DNA of 64,000 bases from Pontibacter mangrovi (GTDB lineage: Bacteria > Bacteroidota > Bacteroidia > Cytophagales > Hymenobacteraceae). A program made the position numbers and the translations under genes. The stretch lies in NCBI RefSeq assembly GCF_006385705.1, contig NZ_VFRQ01000002.1, positions 496,001-560,000 on the forward strand, written 5' to 3'. The notes under the pieces are model-generated. The model did no database searches. It had not been told where the DNA came from and saw only the letters and a program-made list of their open reading frames with translations. Below are positions 52,745-61,047 of this stretch, one piece after another (the stretch's first letter is position 1; the number at the start of each line of letters is the position of its first letter).

Positions 52745-52864
52745 TAGCAAAAAGTCCCTCTTTGAAAGGGATTGGGGTATGATTTCTTCACTCTAAGGGA
52801 ACAAAACGCCACCTTCTCCTCAAAATTCATACTTTTACCAAAAGCCTAATTCATACTTTCACCC

Positions 52865-54679
52865 TTGCCTACTACCACGCCCATACTTCAGGTCAGAGAT
52901 CTGGAGACAACATTCTCCACTAGCCACAGCACCACCAAAGCCGTGGACGGCATTTCCTTTGAGGTATATCCGGGAGAGGCAGTGGCGATTGTAGGCGAGT
53001 CGGGCTCGGGTAAATCGGTAACGGCGCTCTCGTTGATGCGGCTGATAGAGGACGCGGATGCAGCAACAGCAGGAGAAGCTATCTTCCAGTCAGAGAAGTG
53101 TGGCGAGGTTGATCTGCTGCAGCTGCCAGAGAAGCAGTTGCAGCAGATCAGGGGCAGCGAGCTAAGTATGGTTTTCCAGGACCCGATGTCGTCGCTGAAC
53201 CCGGTTTATACTTGTGGAAAACAGGTGGCGGAGGTGCTGTTGCTGCATACTCATCTTTCTAAAAAAGAGGCTAAAGAGCGCGTTCTGCAGCTTTTTGAGC
53301 AGGCAAAGCTGCCAAACCCCATCCAGGTTTTTGAGGCTTATCCACATGAGATTTCGGGAGGGCAGAAGCAGCGCGTGATGATTGCCATGGCCATGGCCTG
53401 CAAGCCTGCCCTGCTTATTGCCGATGAGCCCACCACCGCCCTGGATGTAACGGTGCAGGCACGGGTGCTGCAGCTGATAGATGAACTGCGGGTGAAGGAG
53501 AGAACATCCGTGCTTTTTATTACCCACGACCTGAGCGTAGTAGCCGAAATAGCTGACCGCATCCTGGTGATGTACAAAGGGAAGTTGGTAGAACAGGGCA
53601 GCGTGATGGATATCTTCACAAACCCGCAGCACCCTTACACCAAAGGTCTGCTGGCTTGCCGGCCATCTTTATCTATAAGCCGGGAGCTTAGGCTGCCTGT
53701 TGTTGCCGACTTTATGCAGGAGGATGCCCAAGGCAATGTTTCTGAGGTTGAAGATTACATCCACTACACACCCTTAACGGGTATGGCAGGTATAAAGCAT
53801 CAGCCAGAAAAGCAAAACCAGCCACCGCTGCTGCAGGTAAATAACCTGAAAGTATACTTTCCGGTGCGGAAAGGCTTCTGGTCCAGAACTGCGGGCTATG
53901 TAAAGGCAGTGGACGGAGTGAGCTTTGAGCTGAAGGCCGGCGAAACCATCGGCTTAGTAGGAGAGTCTGGCTGCGGCAAAACCACGTTGGGCCGTGCCAT
54001 ACTGCGGCTGCTGGAGCCTAGCCAGGGCCAGGTGCTCTTCAACGGCCACGACTTTACGAACCTAAACGCTGAGGAACTGCGCCGGAGCCGCCGGCACCTG
54101 CAAATGGTTTTCCAGGACCCGCACGCCTCGCTTAACCCGATGCACACAGTGGGCGAGTCTATTTTGGAGCCGATGCAAGTGCATAACCTGCACTCGGGCG
54201 GCAAAGAACGCCGTACAAAAGTTTTGGAACTGCTTGATAAAGTGGGCTTAAGTACGGCCATGCTGCACCGTTATCCACACGAGCTTTCGGGGGGGCAGCA
54301 GCAGCGGGTTTGCCTGGCAAGGGCGCTGGCCGTGCAGCCGCAGTGCCTCATCTGCGATGAGGCGGTGTCGGCATTGGATGTGTCGGTGCAGGCGCAGGTG
54401 CTAAACCTGCTGAACAAGCTTAAAGAGGAGTTTGGCCTCAGCTATCTCTTTATTACCCACGACTTATCTGTAGCAAAATATATGTCGGACCGTATATTAG
54501 TGATGCAAGGAGGCAGGATTGTGGAAAGCGGCACACCCGAACAGCTCTTTAGCCAACCGCAGCAGGAGTATACGCGTACCTTAATCAGTGCAATTCCGAG
54601 AGGTGAGCCCGAAGACATAGCTGCCGCGCAACAGCAAAGGAAAGCCCTGCAGGAGCGGGTAAGCTACGCGGGCGGCTGA
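52865..54679 (+). CDS. Fused oligopeptide ABC transporter ATPase (DppD-DppF type)
   Basis: 604 residues with two complete ABC domains: Walker A GESGSGKS and GESGCGKT, two SGGQ signatures (ISGGQKQR, LSGGQQQRVCL), Walker B ADEPTTALD and CDEAVSALD. The C-termini of both halves carry the oligopeptide-family tail (NPQHPYTKGLLAC, QPQQEYTRTLISAIP). It powers a peptide/nickel-type importer or exporter whose permease is not adjacent. The start is a TTG at 52865 (no ATG fits; the first domain begins ten residues later). Confidence 0.93.
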   Translation: MPTTTPILQVRDLETTFSTSHSTTKAVDGISFEVYPGEAVAIVGESGSGKSVTALSLMRLIEDADAATAGEAIFQSEKCGEVDLLQLPEKQLQQIRGSELSMVFQDPMSSLNPVYTCGKQVAEVLLLHTHLSKKEAKERVLQLFEQAKLPNPIQVFEAYPHEISGGQKQRVMIAMAMACKPALLIADEPTTALDVTVQARVLQLIDELRVKERTSVLFITHDLSVVAEIADRILVMYKGKLVEQGSVMDIFTNPQHPYTKGLLACRPSLSISRELRLPVVADFMQEDAQGNVSEVEDYIHYTPLTGMAGIKHQPEKQNQPPLLQVNNLKVYFPVRKGFWSRTAGYVKAVDGVSFELKAGETIGLVGESGCGKTTLGRAILRLLEPSQGQVLFNGHDFTNLNAEELRRSRRHLQMVFQDPHASLNPMHTVGESILEPMQVHNLHSGGKERRTKVLELLDKVGLSTAMLHRYPHELSGGQQQRVCLARALAVQPQCLICDEAVSALDVSVQAQVLNLLNKLKEEFGLSYLFITHDLSVAKYMSDRILVMQGGRIVESGTPEQLFSQPQQEYTRTLISAIPRGEPEDIAAAQQQRKALQERVSYAGG

Positions 54680-54728
54680 CAGCACAATCCTGAAAACCCT
54701 GGTAGATAGCACTTAAAGCTTGTAAACT

Positions 54729-55493
54729 ATGGACCAAACAAACCATGAACCGGATTGGGAGTTTCATTTCAGAAGCATAGATAACAAGCCCGGCTCTATT
54801 GCGGTAGACCTGGGCCTTGCCAGCGTAGCGCCTATAACTGAAAAGCCGCACCTGCTGCAGGTGGCAGTAAAAATGTCTAACCCCCGGCCAGACGGCCTTT
54901 CGTCTTTGCAGGAAACCATTGTGCTGCAGAGCCTGGAGGATGACCTGGAAGAAATGCTGCGCAGCACCTGCCAGGCTACTTATGCTGGCCGCCTTACCTC
55001 TAACGGCTACCGCAAAGTATATTTTTACCTGAGCGAGCCCAACGGCTACGCCGAGCACATCCAGCAGGTCATGCAAAACTACAGCAACCACGAGTACTCC
55101 CACAAAGTGGTAAAAGATGCTTCCTGGAGCCGCTATTTTAACTTCCTGTACCCGGAGCCGGAGCAGTTGCAAAGTATAAAAAACCGCAAGGTGCTGGAGG
55201 AGTTGGAGAGCAACGGCGACGACCTGAGCAAAGAGCGGCAGGTAGACCATTGGCTATACTTTAAGACCAAGGAAGACAGAGAGGCTTTTCTGGAAAGCAT
55301 ATCCAAGGAAAACTATGCCGTGGTCACCAGCGATTTTCTGGCCTCCTCGCAGGATTACCCGTACCGCCTGCACATCAACCGCACCGATAAGCTAAACCAG
55401 CTCAGCATAGACAAGGCTGTGCTGTACCTGCAGCGCCTGGCGCAGCGCCACCACGGCGAGTACGATGGCTGGGAGACCTCACTGGAAGTATAA
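54729..55493 (+). CDS. DUF695 plus RraB-like domain protein
   Basis: 254 residues. An N-terminal DUF695 domain (DWEFHFRSIDNKPGSIAVDLGLA) is joined to a C-terminal RraB-like domain (VDHWLYFKTKEDREAFLES; YPYRLHINRTDKLNQLSIDKAVLYLQRLAQRHHGEYDGWETSL). RraB inhibits RNase E in enterobacteria; here the neighbour is RNase R. ATG at 54729. A regulatory role in RNA decay is suggested by the pairing but not shown. Confidence 0.85.
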   Translation: MDQTNHEPDWEFHFRSIDNKPGSIAVDLGLASVAPITEKPHLLQVAVKMSNPRPDGLSSLQETIVLQSLEDDLEEMLRSTCQATYAGRLTSNGYRKVYFYLSEPNGYAEHIQQVMQNYSNHEYSHKVVKDASWSRYFNFLYPEPEQLQSIKNRKVLEELESNGDDLSKERQVDHWLYFKTKEDREAFLESISKENYAVVTSDFLASSQDYPYRLHINRTDKLNQLSIDKAVLYLQRLAQRHHGEYDGWETSLEV

Positions 55494-55686
55494 GCACCGC
55501 CAGGTTCCGGCGCCTAAATGTCGCTCCAAGCCGTTTATATAGAAAATTCTATATAACTTACCCCGAATAGCAGATCACTTTAGCCAAAGAGCCGGAAGCG
55601 GCGTATAGAAAGTCTAAACCATTTAGGCTAAAGATTGTAAATGGCAGTGGCGGCCCTATTGGCTGCCCCCATATTGATGAAGATAC
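55494..55686. promoter_or_regulatory. Leader of rnr with an AT-rich palindrome
   Basis: TTATATAGAA and TTCTATATAA (55535-55544 and 55547-55556) form a 10-bp perfect inverted repeat around AA, a possible operator or hairpin about 130 bp before the rnr ATG. Nearby GTCTAAACCATTTAG and CATTTAGGCTAAAG repeat a CATTTAG unit. Confidence 0.4.
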
Positions 55687-57951
55687 ATGAGAAGTAAAAA
55701 AGACAACAAAGGCGGCAAAGACAAAGAGAGCCGCAACGACAGGGGCCGCTCCCGCAGAAGAGGCGGCGACTCATCTAATAAAAAAGAAACAGCCCGCGAG
55801 GCTTATGCCCGCAAAGAGCCCTCTAACCGCAAGGGCGCGCCAAAATCAGCCAAAGCCATCGTTCTGGAAGTTTTCTCTAACAGCCCCGATACCGTGTTTA
55901 CCATGCACCAGGTTACCCGCCGTTTAGGCGTTACCGACAAGCATGGCCGCGAGCAGGTGCAGAACCTGGTAAAGGCGCTGGTGCGCGAGAACAAACTGCT
56001 GGCCGTCGACGACGACAAGTACATGATGAACCTGAAGGTGGAGATAGTGACGGGGCGCGTGGATCTGGCCAACAGCAAGTATGCCTATATTGTGTCGGAG
56101 GAGCGCGAGGAGGACATCCGCGTGTATACCGAGCACCTGCAGTATGCCATGGACGGCGACCTGGTGAAGGTAGAGGTGCTGCCATCTGTGCGCGGCGGCC
56201 GCCAGGAGGGCGTAGTGGTAGAGGTGCTGGAGCGCACCCGTACCGAGCTGGTGGGTTTGATGGAGCTATCCAAGAACTTCGGTTTTGTGGTGCCCGATTT
56301 TAAACGTACCTATTTTGATGTGTTTGTAGGCGAGCGCCACCTGGGCGAGGCTGAGTCGGGTGACAAGGTGCTGGTGCGCATTATCGAGTGGCCGGACAAG
56401 CCGGGCAAAAACCCGACGGGCGAAGTGATCCGCGTGTTCGGACCTGCCGGAGAGCACGAGGCGGAGATTCACTCCATCATGGCCGAATTTGGCCTGCCGT
56501 TCGAGTTCCCGGAGGCGGTGGAGGAAGAGGCCGAGTCTATCTCTGATAAAATACCTGCCGGTGAGATTGCCAAGCGCCGCGACTTCCGCGACGTCACCAC
56601 CTTCACCATAGACCCTGCCGACGCCAAAGACTTCGACGATGCCCTGTCCATCCAGAAACTGGAGAACGGCAACTGGGAGATCGGCGTGCACATTGCCGAC
56701 GTAACGCACTACGTGCACCCGCGAAGTATACTGGAGAAAGAGGCCTATCACCGCGCCACATCCGTGTACCTGGTAGACAGGACCATCCCGATGCTGCCGG
56801 AGCGCCTTTCCAACGGGCTTTGCTCGCTGAGACCAAACGAGGAGAAGCTGACCTTTTCGGTGGTGTTTGAGCTGGACGAGAACGGCAAACTGTACGACAC
56901 CTGGTACGGCCGCACCATCATCTACTCCGACCGTCGCTTTAGCTACGAGGAGGCGCAGGAGCGCATCGAGACCGGTGAGGGCGACTTTGCAGAGGAGATC
57001 AACATCCTGAACAGCATTGCCAAGAAGCTGCAGGCCAAACGCTTTAAAAACGGCGCCATCTCATTTGAGACGGTGGAGGTGAAGTTTAAGCTGGATGAGG
57101 ACGGCAGACCGCTGTATATCTACGTGAAAGAGCGCAAGGATGCCCATAAGCTGATCGAGGAGTTCATGCTGCTGGCCAACAAGCGCGTGGCGGAGTTCGT
57201 GTACAACCTGGGCAAAGGCAAAAAGCGCCCGACCATGGTATACCGTACCCACGGCCAACCGGATCCCGATAAGCTGAGCACTTTCTCGCTGTTTGCCCGC
57301 AAGTTTGGCTATAAGGTGGATGTGGATGCCGATATCTCGGAAGAGCTGAACCACCTGACCTCCGAGATAGAGGGCAAGCCGGAGCAGAGCGTGCTGCAGA
57401 ACCTGGCGATCCGCACGATGGCCAAGGCCAAGTATAGCACTGAGCCGGAAGGGCACTTCGGCCTGGCATTCGACCACTACTCGCACTTTACCTCACCTAT
57501 TCGCCGCTACCCGGATATGATGGCGCACCGCCTGCTGCAGCATTACCTGGACGGCGGCAACTCTGCCGAAAAAGACGAGTTTGAGGAGCGCTGCAAGCAC
57601 TCTTCCGAAATGGAGAAACGCGCTGCCGACGCCGAGCGTGCCTCTATCAAGTATAAGCAGGTGGAGTTTATGAAGGATACTATTGGAAATCAGTACAAGG
57701 GTATAGTTTCCGGTGTCACAGAATGGGGTATATTTGTGGAGATCGAGGAGAACAAGTGCGAAGGCATGGTACGCCTGGCCGACATCAACGACGATTATTA
57801 CGAGCTGGATGCCGACAACTACCGCATCATCGGCCGCCAGACCAAGCGTATCATCTCGTTTGGCGATGAGGTGCTGGTAGAGGTGAAAAGCGCCAACTTG
57901 GCCGACCGTACCATCGATCTGGACCTGGTAGAGACACTAAAACAACATTAA
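55687..57951 (+). CDS. rnr: Ribonuclease R
   Basis: 754-residue 3'-5' exoribonuclease degrading structured RNA. A very basic N-terminal extension (about 1-45, KKDNKGGKDKESRNDRGRSR) precedes the cold-shock and RNB domains; the catalytic aspartates are in TIDPADAKDFDDALSI. A C-terminal S1 domain (GIVSGVTEWGIFVEIEENKCEGMV) completes it. ATG at 55687; the polyprenyl synthase GTG is 8 bp after its stop. Confidence 0.96.
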   Translation: MRSKKDNKGGKDKESRNDRGRSRRRGGDSSNKKETAREAYARKEPSNRKGAPKSAKAIVLEVFSNSPDTVFTMHQVTRRLGVTDKHGREQVQNLVKALVRENKLLAVDDDKYMMNLKVEIVTGRVDLANSKYAYIVSEEREEDIRVYTEHLQYAMDGDLVKVEVLPSVRGGRQEGVVVEVLERTRTELVGLMELSKNFGFVVPDFKRTYFDVFVGERHLGEAESGDKVLVRIIEWPDKPGKNPTGEVIRVFGPAGEHEAEIHSIMAEFGLPFEFPEAVEEEAESISDKIPAGEIAKRRDFRDVTTFTIDPADAKDFDDALSIQKLENGNWEIGVHIADVTHYVHPRSILEKEAYHRATSVYLVDRTIPMLPERLSNGLCSLRPNEEKLTFSVVFELDENGKLYDTWYGRTIIYSDRRFSYEEAQERIETGEGDFAEEINILNSIAKKLQAKRFKNGAISFETVEVKFKLDEDGRPLYIYVKERKDAHKLIEEFMLLANKRVAEFVYNLGKGKKRPTMVYRTHGQPDPDKLSTFSLFARKFGYKVDVDADISEELNHLTSEIEGKPEQSVLQNLAIRTMAKAKYSTEPEGHFGLAFDHYSHFTSPIRRYPDMMAHRLLQHYLDGGNSAEKDEFEERCKHSSEMEKRAADAERASIKYKQVEFMKDTIGNQYKGIVSGVTEWGIFVEIEENKCEGMVRLADINDDYYELDADNYRIIGRQTKRIISFGDEVLVEVKSANLADRTIDLDLVETLKQH

Positions 57952-57959
57952 GATACCCT

Positions 57960-58934
57960 GTGGATATCAACACCCTGTCTGAAAAGATAAACCATACTTT
58001 GTCCACGCTCCGCTATGGTGAAAACCCGAAGGAGCTTTACGAGCCGATCCGCTATATTATGGCCCTCGGCGGCAAAAGAATACGGCCGATGCTGGTGCTG
58101 CTGAGTGCCAAAATGTTTGGTGAGGAAGTGGACCATGCCCTTTTGCCGGCGGCGGCGGTGGAGGTTTTCCACAACTTCACGCTCATGCACGACGACATCA
58201 TGGACCGCGCCCCGCTGCGTCGCGGGCAGCAAACCGTGCACGAGAAGTGGGATGCCAACACCGCCATACTTAGCGGCGATGTGATGCTGGTGCGTGCCTA
58301 CGAGCTGCTGCTGGGTGTGGAGCCGGATAAGCTGGCCCTGGTGCTGCGCCTGTTCAGTCGCACGGCCGCCGAAGTATGCGAAGGCCAGCAGCTGGACATG
58401 AATTTTGAGCGCCGCGAGCAGGTCAGCATCCACGAGTACATCCACATGATTACGCTGAAAACGGCGATTCTGCTGGGTTTTAGCCTGGAGCTGGGTGCCA
58501 TTTTGCAGGGCGCACCAAAAACCGACGCCGAGCACCTGAAAGCCTTCGGCGATAACATCGGCATAGCGTTTCAGTTGCGCGACGATTTACTGGACGTGTA
58601 CGGCGACAAGGCCAAGTTTGGCAAACAGGTGGGCGGCGATATTCTATCGGACAAGAAGACCTTTCTGATGCTGACGGCGCTGGAGCAGGCAGACGAGCAG
58701 CAGCGGCAAACCATCACCGGCTGGCGCGATAAAACCGACGAAAGTATAGCCGAGGAAAAAGTACGTGCCGTGACCGAGGTATATGACCAACTTAACATCC
58801 GCCACCAGACCGAGCAGCAGATCGATCTATACTTTAAGAAAGCCCTGCATCACCTGGATGCCATACAATTGCCGGAGGAGCGCAAAAGCACCATCCGCGG
58901 CCTGGCCATGCAACTGATGGAAAGGGATTCTTAA
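57960..58934 (+). CDS. Polyprenyl diphosphate synthase
   Basis: 324 residues, trans-isoprenyl diphosphate synthase making C20-C50 chains for quinones or lipid carriers. The first aspartate-rich motif is DDIMD (FTLMHDDIMD) and the second is DDLLD (QLRDDLLDVYGDKAKFGKQVGGD). The GKRIRP substrate motif lies near residue 39. The start is a GTG at 57960, 8 bp after rnr. Chain length cannot be set from sequence alone. Confidence 0.94.
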   Translation: MDINTLSEKINHTLSTLRYGENPKELYEPIRYIMALGGKRIRPMLVLLSAKMFGEEVDHALLPAAAVEVFHNFTLMHDDIMDRAPLRRGQQTVHEKWDANTAILSGDVMLVRAYELLLGVEPDKLALVLRLFSRTAAEVCEGQQLDMNFERREQVSIHEYIHMITLKTAILLGFSLELGAILQGAPKTDAEHLKAFGDNIGIAFQLRDDLLDVYGDKAKFGKQVGGDILSDKKTFLMLTALEQADEQQRQTITGWRDKTDESIAEEKVRAVTEVYDQLNIRHQTEQQIDLYFKKALHHLDAIQLPEERKSTIRGLAMQLMERDS

Positions 58935-59128
58935 TTGTTAAATTGATGTATTGTTAAATTGTTAGTCGGCAGGTGTAAGGCAGAGTTCTGTACCCGCTGG
59001 CATTCCATAACGGCATCATCAACAGGCACACAGTATAAAGCTGCACATAAAACAACAGAGAGTTAGAACGGTATTTTATCGTTCTAACTCCTAAACTCTC
59101 AAACTCCTTAACTCTCTAACTCCTAAAA
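58935..59128. repeat. Repeat-rich gap before the rhomboid gene
   Basis: 58934-58963 carries two TTGTTAAATTG units (compare 27436-27515, inverted). Then GAGTTAGAACG (59060-59070) pairs exactly with CGTTCTAACTC (59080-59090), followed to 59127 by degenerate copies of an AACTCTC/AACTCCT unit that run up to the ATG at 59129. Confidence 0.55.
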
Positions 59129-59752
59129 ATGAGCGTTACCGTCATTCTGATTATTATTACCGTTGGCCTTTCGTGGTACGCCTGGCAAAACCAGGACATC
59201 ATGCACAAATGGATCTTCCAGCCTTATGCCGTGCAGCGCGACAACTCCTGGTACCGCTTTCTTACCTCCGGCTTCCTGCATGCCGACTTTGCGCACCTGC
59301 TGTTTAACATGTTCACGCTGTATTTCTTCGGTGATGTGGTGGAGTATGTCTTTAAGTCAACTTACGGGCCTACCGCGGGCATACTTTTATACTTGCTGGT
59401 GTACCTGGGCGGCATCATTGTGTCAGACATCCCAACTTACTTTAAGCACCGCAACGACCCGCCTTACCGCGCGCTAGGTGCCTCAGGCGGGGTAGCCAGC
59501 ATTGTGTTCTCCAGCATCCTGTTCTTCCCGACGCTGGATATCTGCCTTTTTGCCTTTTTGTGCCTGCCAGGCTTTATCTTTGGCATCCTGTACATGATGT
59601 ACTCCTACTTCTCGGGCAAGCGCATGGGCGATAACATCAACCACGACGCGCACTTTTACGGGGCCTTGTATGGATTTGTGCTGAGCCTGGTGCTGGTGCC
59701 GAGCGCCCTGCCGAACTTCTTCCAGCAGATTGCCAGCTGGCGCATGTTCTAA
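59129..59752 (+). CDS. Rhomboid-family intramembrane serine protease
   Basis: 207 residues, about six membrane helices. The catalytic serine is in GASGG (ALGASGGVASI), and the partner histidine is in INHDAHFYGALYG. The FLHADFAHLLFNM motif of helix 2 is present. Substrates unknown. ATG at 59129 directly after the repeat tract. Confidence 0.92.
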   Translation: MSVTVILIIITVGLSWYAWQNQDIMHKWIFQPYAVQRDNSWYRFLTSGFLHADFAHLLFNMFTLYFFGDVVEYVFKSTYGPTAGILLYLLVYLGGIIVSDIPTYFKHRNDPPYRALGASGGVASIVFSSILFFPTLDICLFAFLCLPGFIFGILYMMYSYFSGKRMGDNINHDAHFYGALYGFVLSLVLVPSALPNFFQQIASWRMF

Positions 59753-59774
59753 AGTATAAGCCAGCCTTAAATTG

Positions 59775-59782
59775 TACTTTTG
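59775..59782 (+). promoter_or_regulatory. Putative -7 box (TACTTTTG)
   Basis: Exact TAnnTTTG match in the gap upstream of the FAS1 gene (79 bp before its ATG). Confidence 0.4.
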
Positions 59783-59860
59783 CCGATTGATTAGTTTGCC
59801 GATATTTTAGCTGTTATGAGAGTGGCTACGTATATAAAAGCCATACATTACCCATAACAC

Positions 59861-60325
59861 ATGAGATTTCTGCATAAGTATACCTGCATTAGATTTGTGC
59901 TTTTGCTTGCACTGCTTGCGGCATGGGCGCAGGAGGGGATGGCACAGGAAAACTCTACCATTATGGAGTATCTGGTGAAGGAACGTCCCACACTGGCCGG
60001 GCTCGTCACGAAAGCTGGTTTTGCTCCGCTTTTGTCCGGAAACCAGCCGGTTACACTGCTAGCTCCCCCCGAGAGTGCGCTTCAGGCTTTAAAACAGGAG
60101 TCGCCGGAACAGCTGCGCTCCATACTATCGGTGCATGTTTTGCGTGGCGAGTACCTAAAAAAAGACCTTAAAGAAGGCCAGACCATAAAGGCCGTTTGCG
60201 GCAGCCCAATTACCGTTTACCGTAAAGGCGGGCAAACCCTGATAAACGGCGTCCCGCTCCAACGGACTGATATTGAGGCTAAAAATGGCGTTATACATGA
60301 GTTGGGGGGAGTGCTGGCAATGTAA
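59861..60325 (+). CDS. Fasciclin (FAS1) domain secreted protein
   Basis: 154 residues with a signal peptide ending near MAQ. A single FAS1 domain: VTLLAPPESALQAL (H1), LRSILSVHVLRGEY and NGVIHELGGVL (H2). Such proteins bind surfaces or act in adhesion; in bacteria the role is mostly unknown. Confidence 0.88.
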   Translation: MRFLHKYTCIRFVLLLALLAAWAQEGMAQENSTIMEYLVKERPTLAGLVTKAGFAPLLSGNQPVTLLAPPESALQALKQESPEQLRSILSVHVLRGEYLKKDLKEGQTIKAVCGSPITVYRKGGQTLINGVPLQRTDIEAKNGVIHELGGVLAM

Positions 60326-60458
60326 ATTCGCCGCCCTAGCGCTCCCTGTTAAGCAGCATAGTCTTTTCCGAAGCTGCAATTCTTCCTTTTTAACATAATT
60401 TTAACCTCCTATAGTATAAGTCGGAAGAGGCTGATACTGCGTAAGTAAGAAAGCCTCT

Positions 60459-60884
60459 ATGCACAACCCAGATAAAGATACCGAAAAACAGTCTGCCGTA
60501 GCCTTGGTCTCCAAAAACCAGCACTACGAGCTACGGTTCGATTCCGGTAAAAACAGGCTATACATCGGGATCTACGGTTTCTGGAAAAACAGGAACGATG
60601 TGCCTGGTTATCTTTCGGATCTGAAAAAGGCGCTTATACTTGTCAATCCTGGTTTCACACTTCTTCTGGACATGCGCACACTCATCACGCACCCTCCGGC
60701 GGTGGCAGATATGCAGGCGGAGGCGCATAAACTCCTGAAAGAGGCGAGCCTGGGAAAAGCCGCTTGCGTCTTCCCGATTGACCATATTGCCACGTTGCAG
60801 GTAGAAGATATGCTGGGGCACGGGCACTTCCGGTGTGAGCGCTTTGCCTCAGTCTCCGAAGCAGAAGCTTGGCTTAATCTTTAA
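60459..60884 (+). CDS. Protein of unknown function, STAS/SpoIIAA-like in outline
   Basis: 141 residues, soluble. The alternating strand-helix pattern (ELRFDSGKNRLYIGIYGFW, YLSDLKKALILVNPGFTLLLDMRTL, AEAHKLLKEASLGKAACVFP, RFASVSEAEAWL) resembles STAS or SpoIIAA-like folds; this is a structural guess. No phosphorylated-serine motif was identified. Stand-alone. Confidence 0.6.
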   Translation: MHNPDKDTEKQSAVALVSKNQHYELRFDSGKNRLYIGIYGFWKNRNDVPGYLSDLKKALILVNPGFTLLLDMRTLITHPPAVADMQAEAHKLLKEASLGKAACVFPIDHIATLQVEDMLGHGHFRCERFASVSEAEAWLNL

Positions 60885-61047
60885 GCCTAACCCCCTTACT
60901 TCAGCATGTAGTGTGGCCCGCACCGCCAAAAAGAAGCTTAACGCTACTGTAACCGCGCACCCCTAAAATAAGTTTATAGTACCCAAACCTGTGCATGTGA
61001 GTGCTTTGCGGCATGCCTGGTGCGCCTCACTTGTAGTACTTTGGCCC

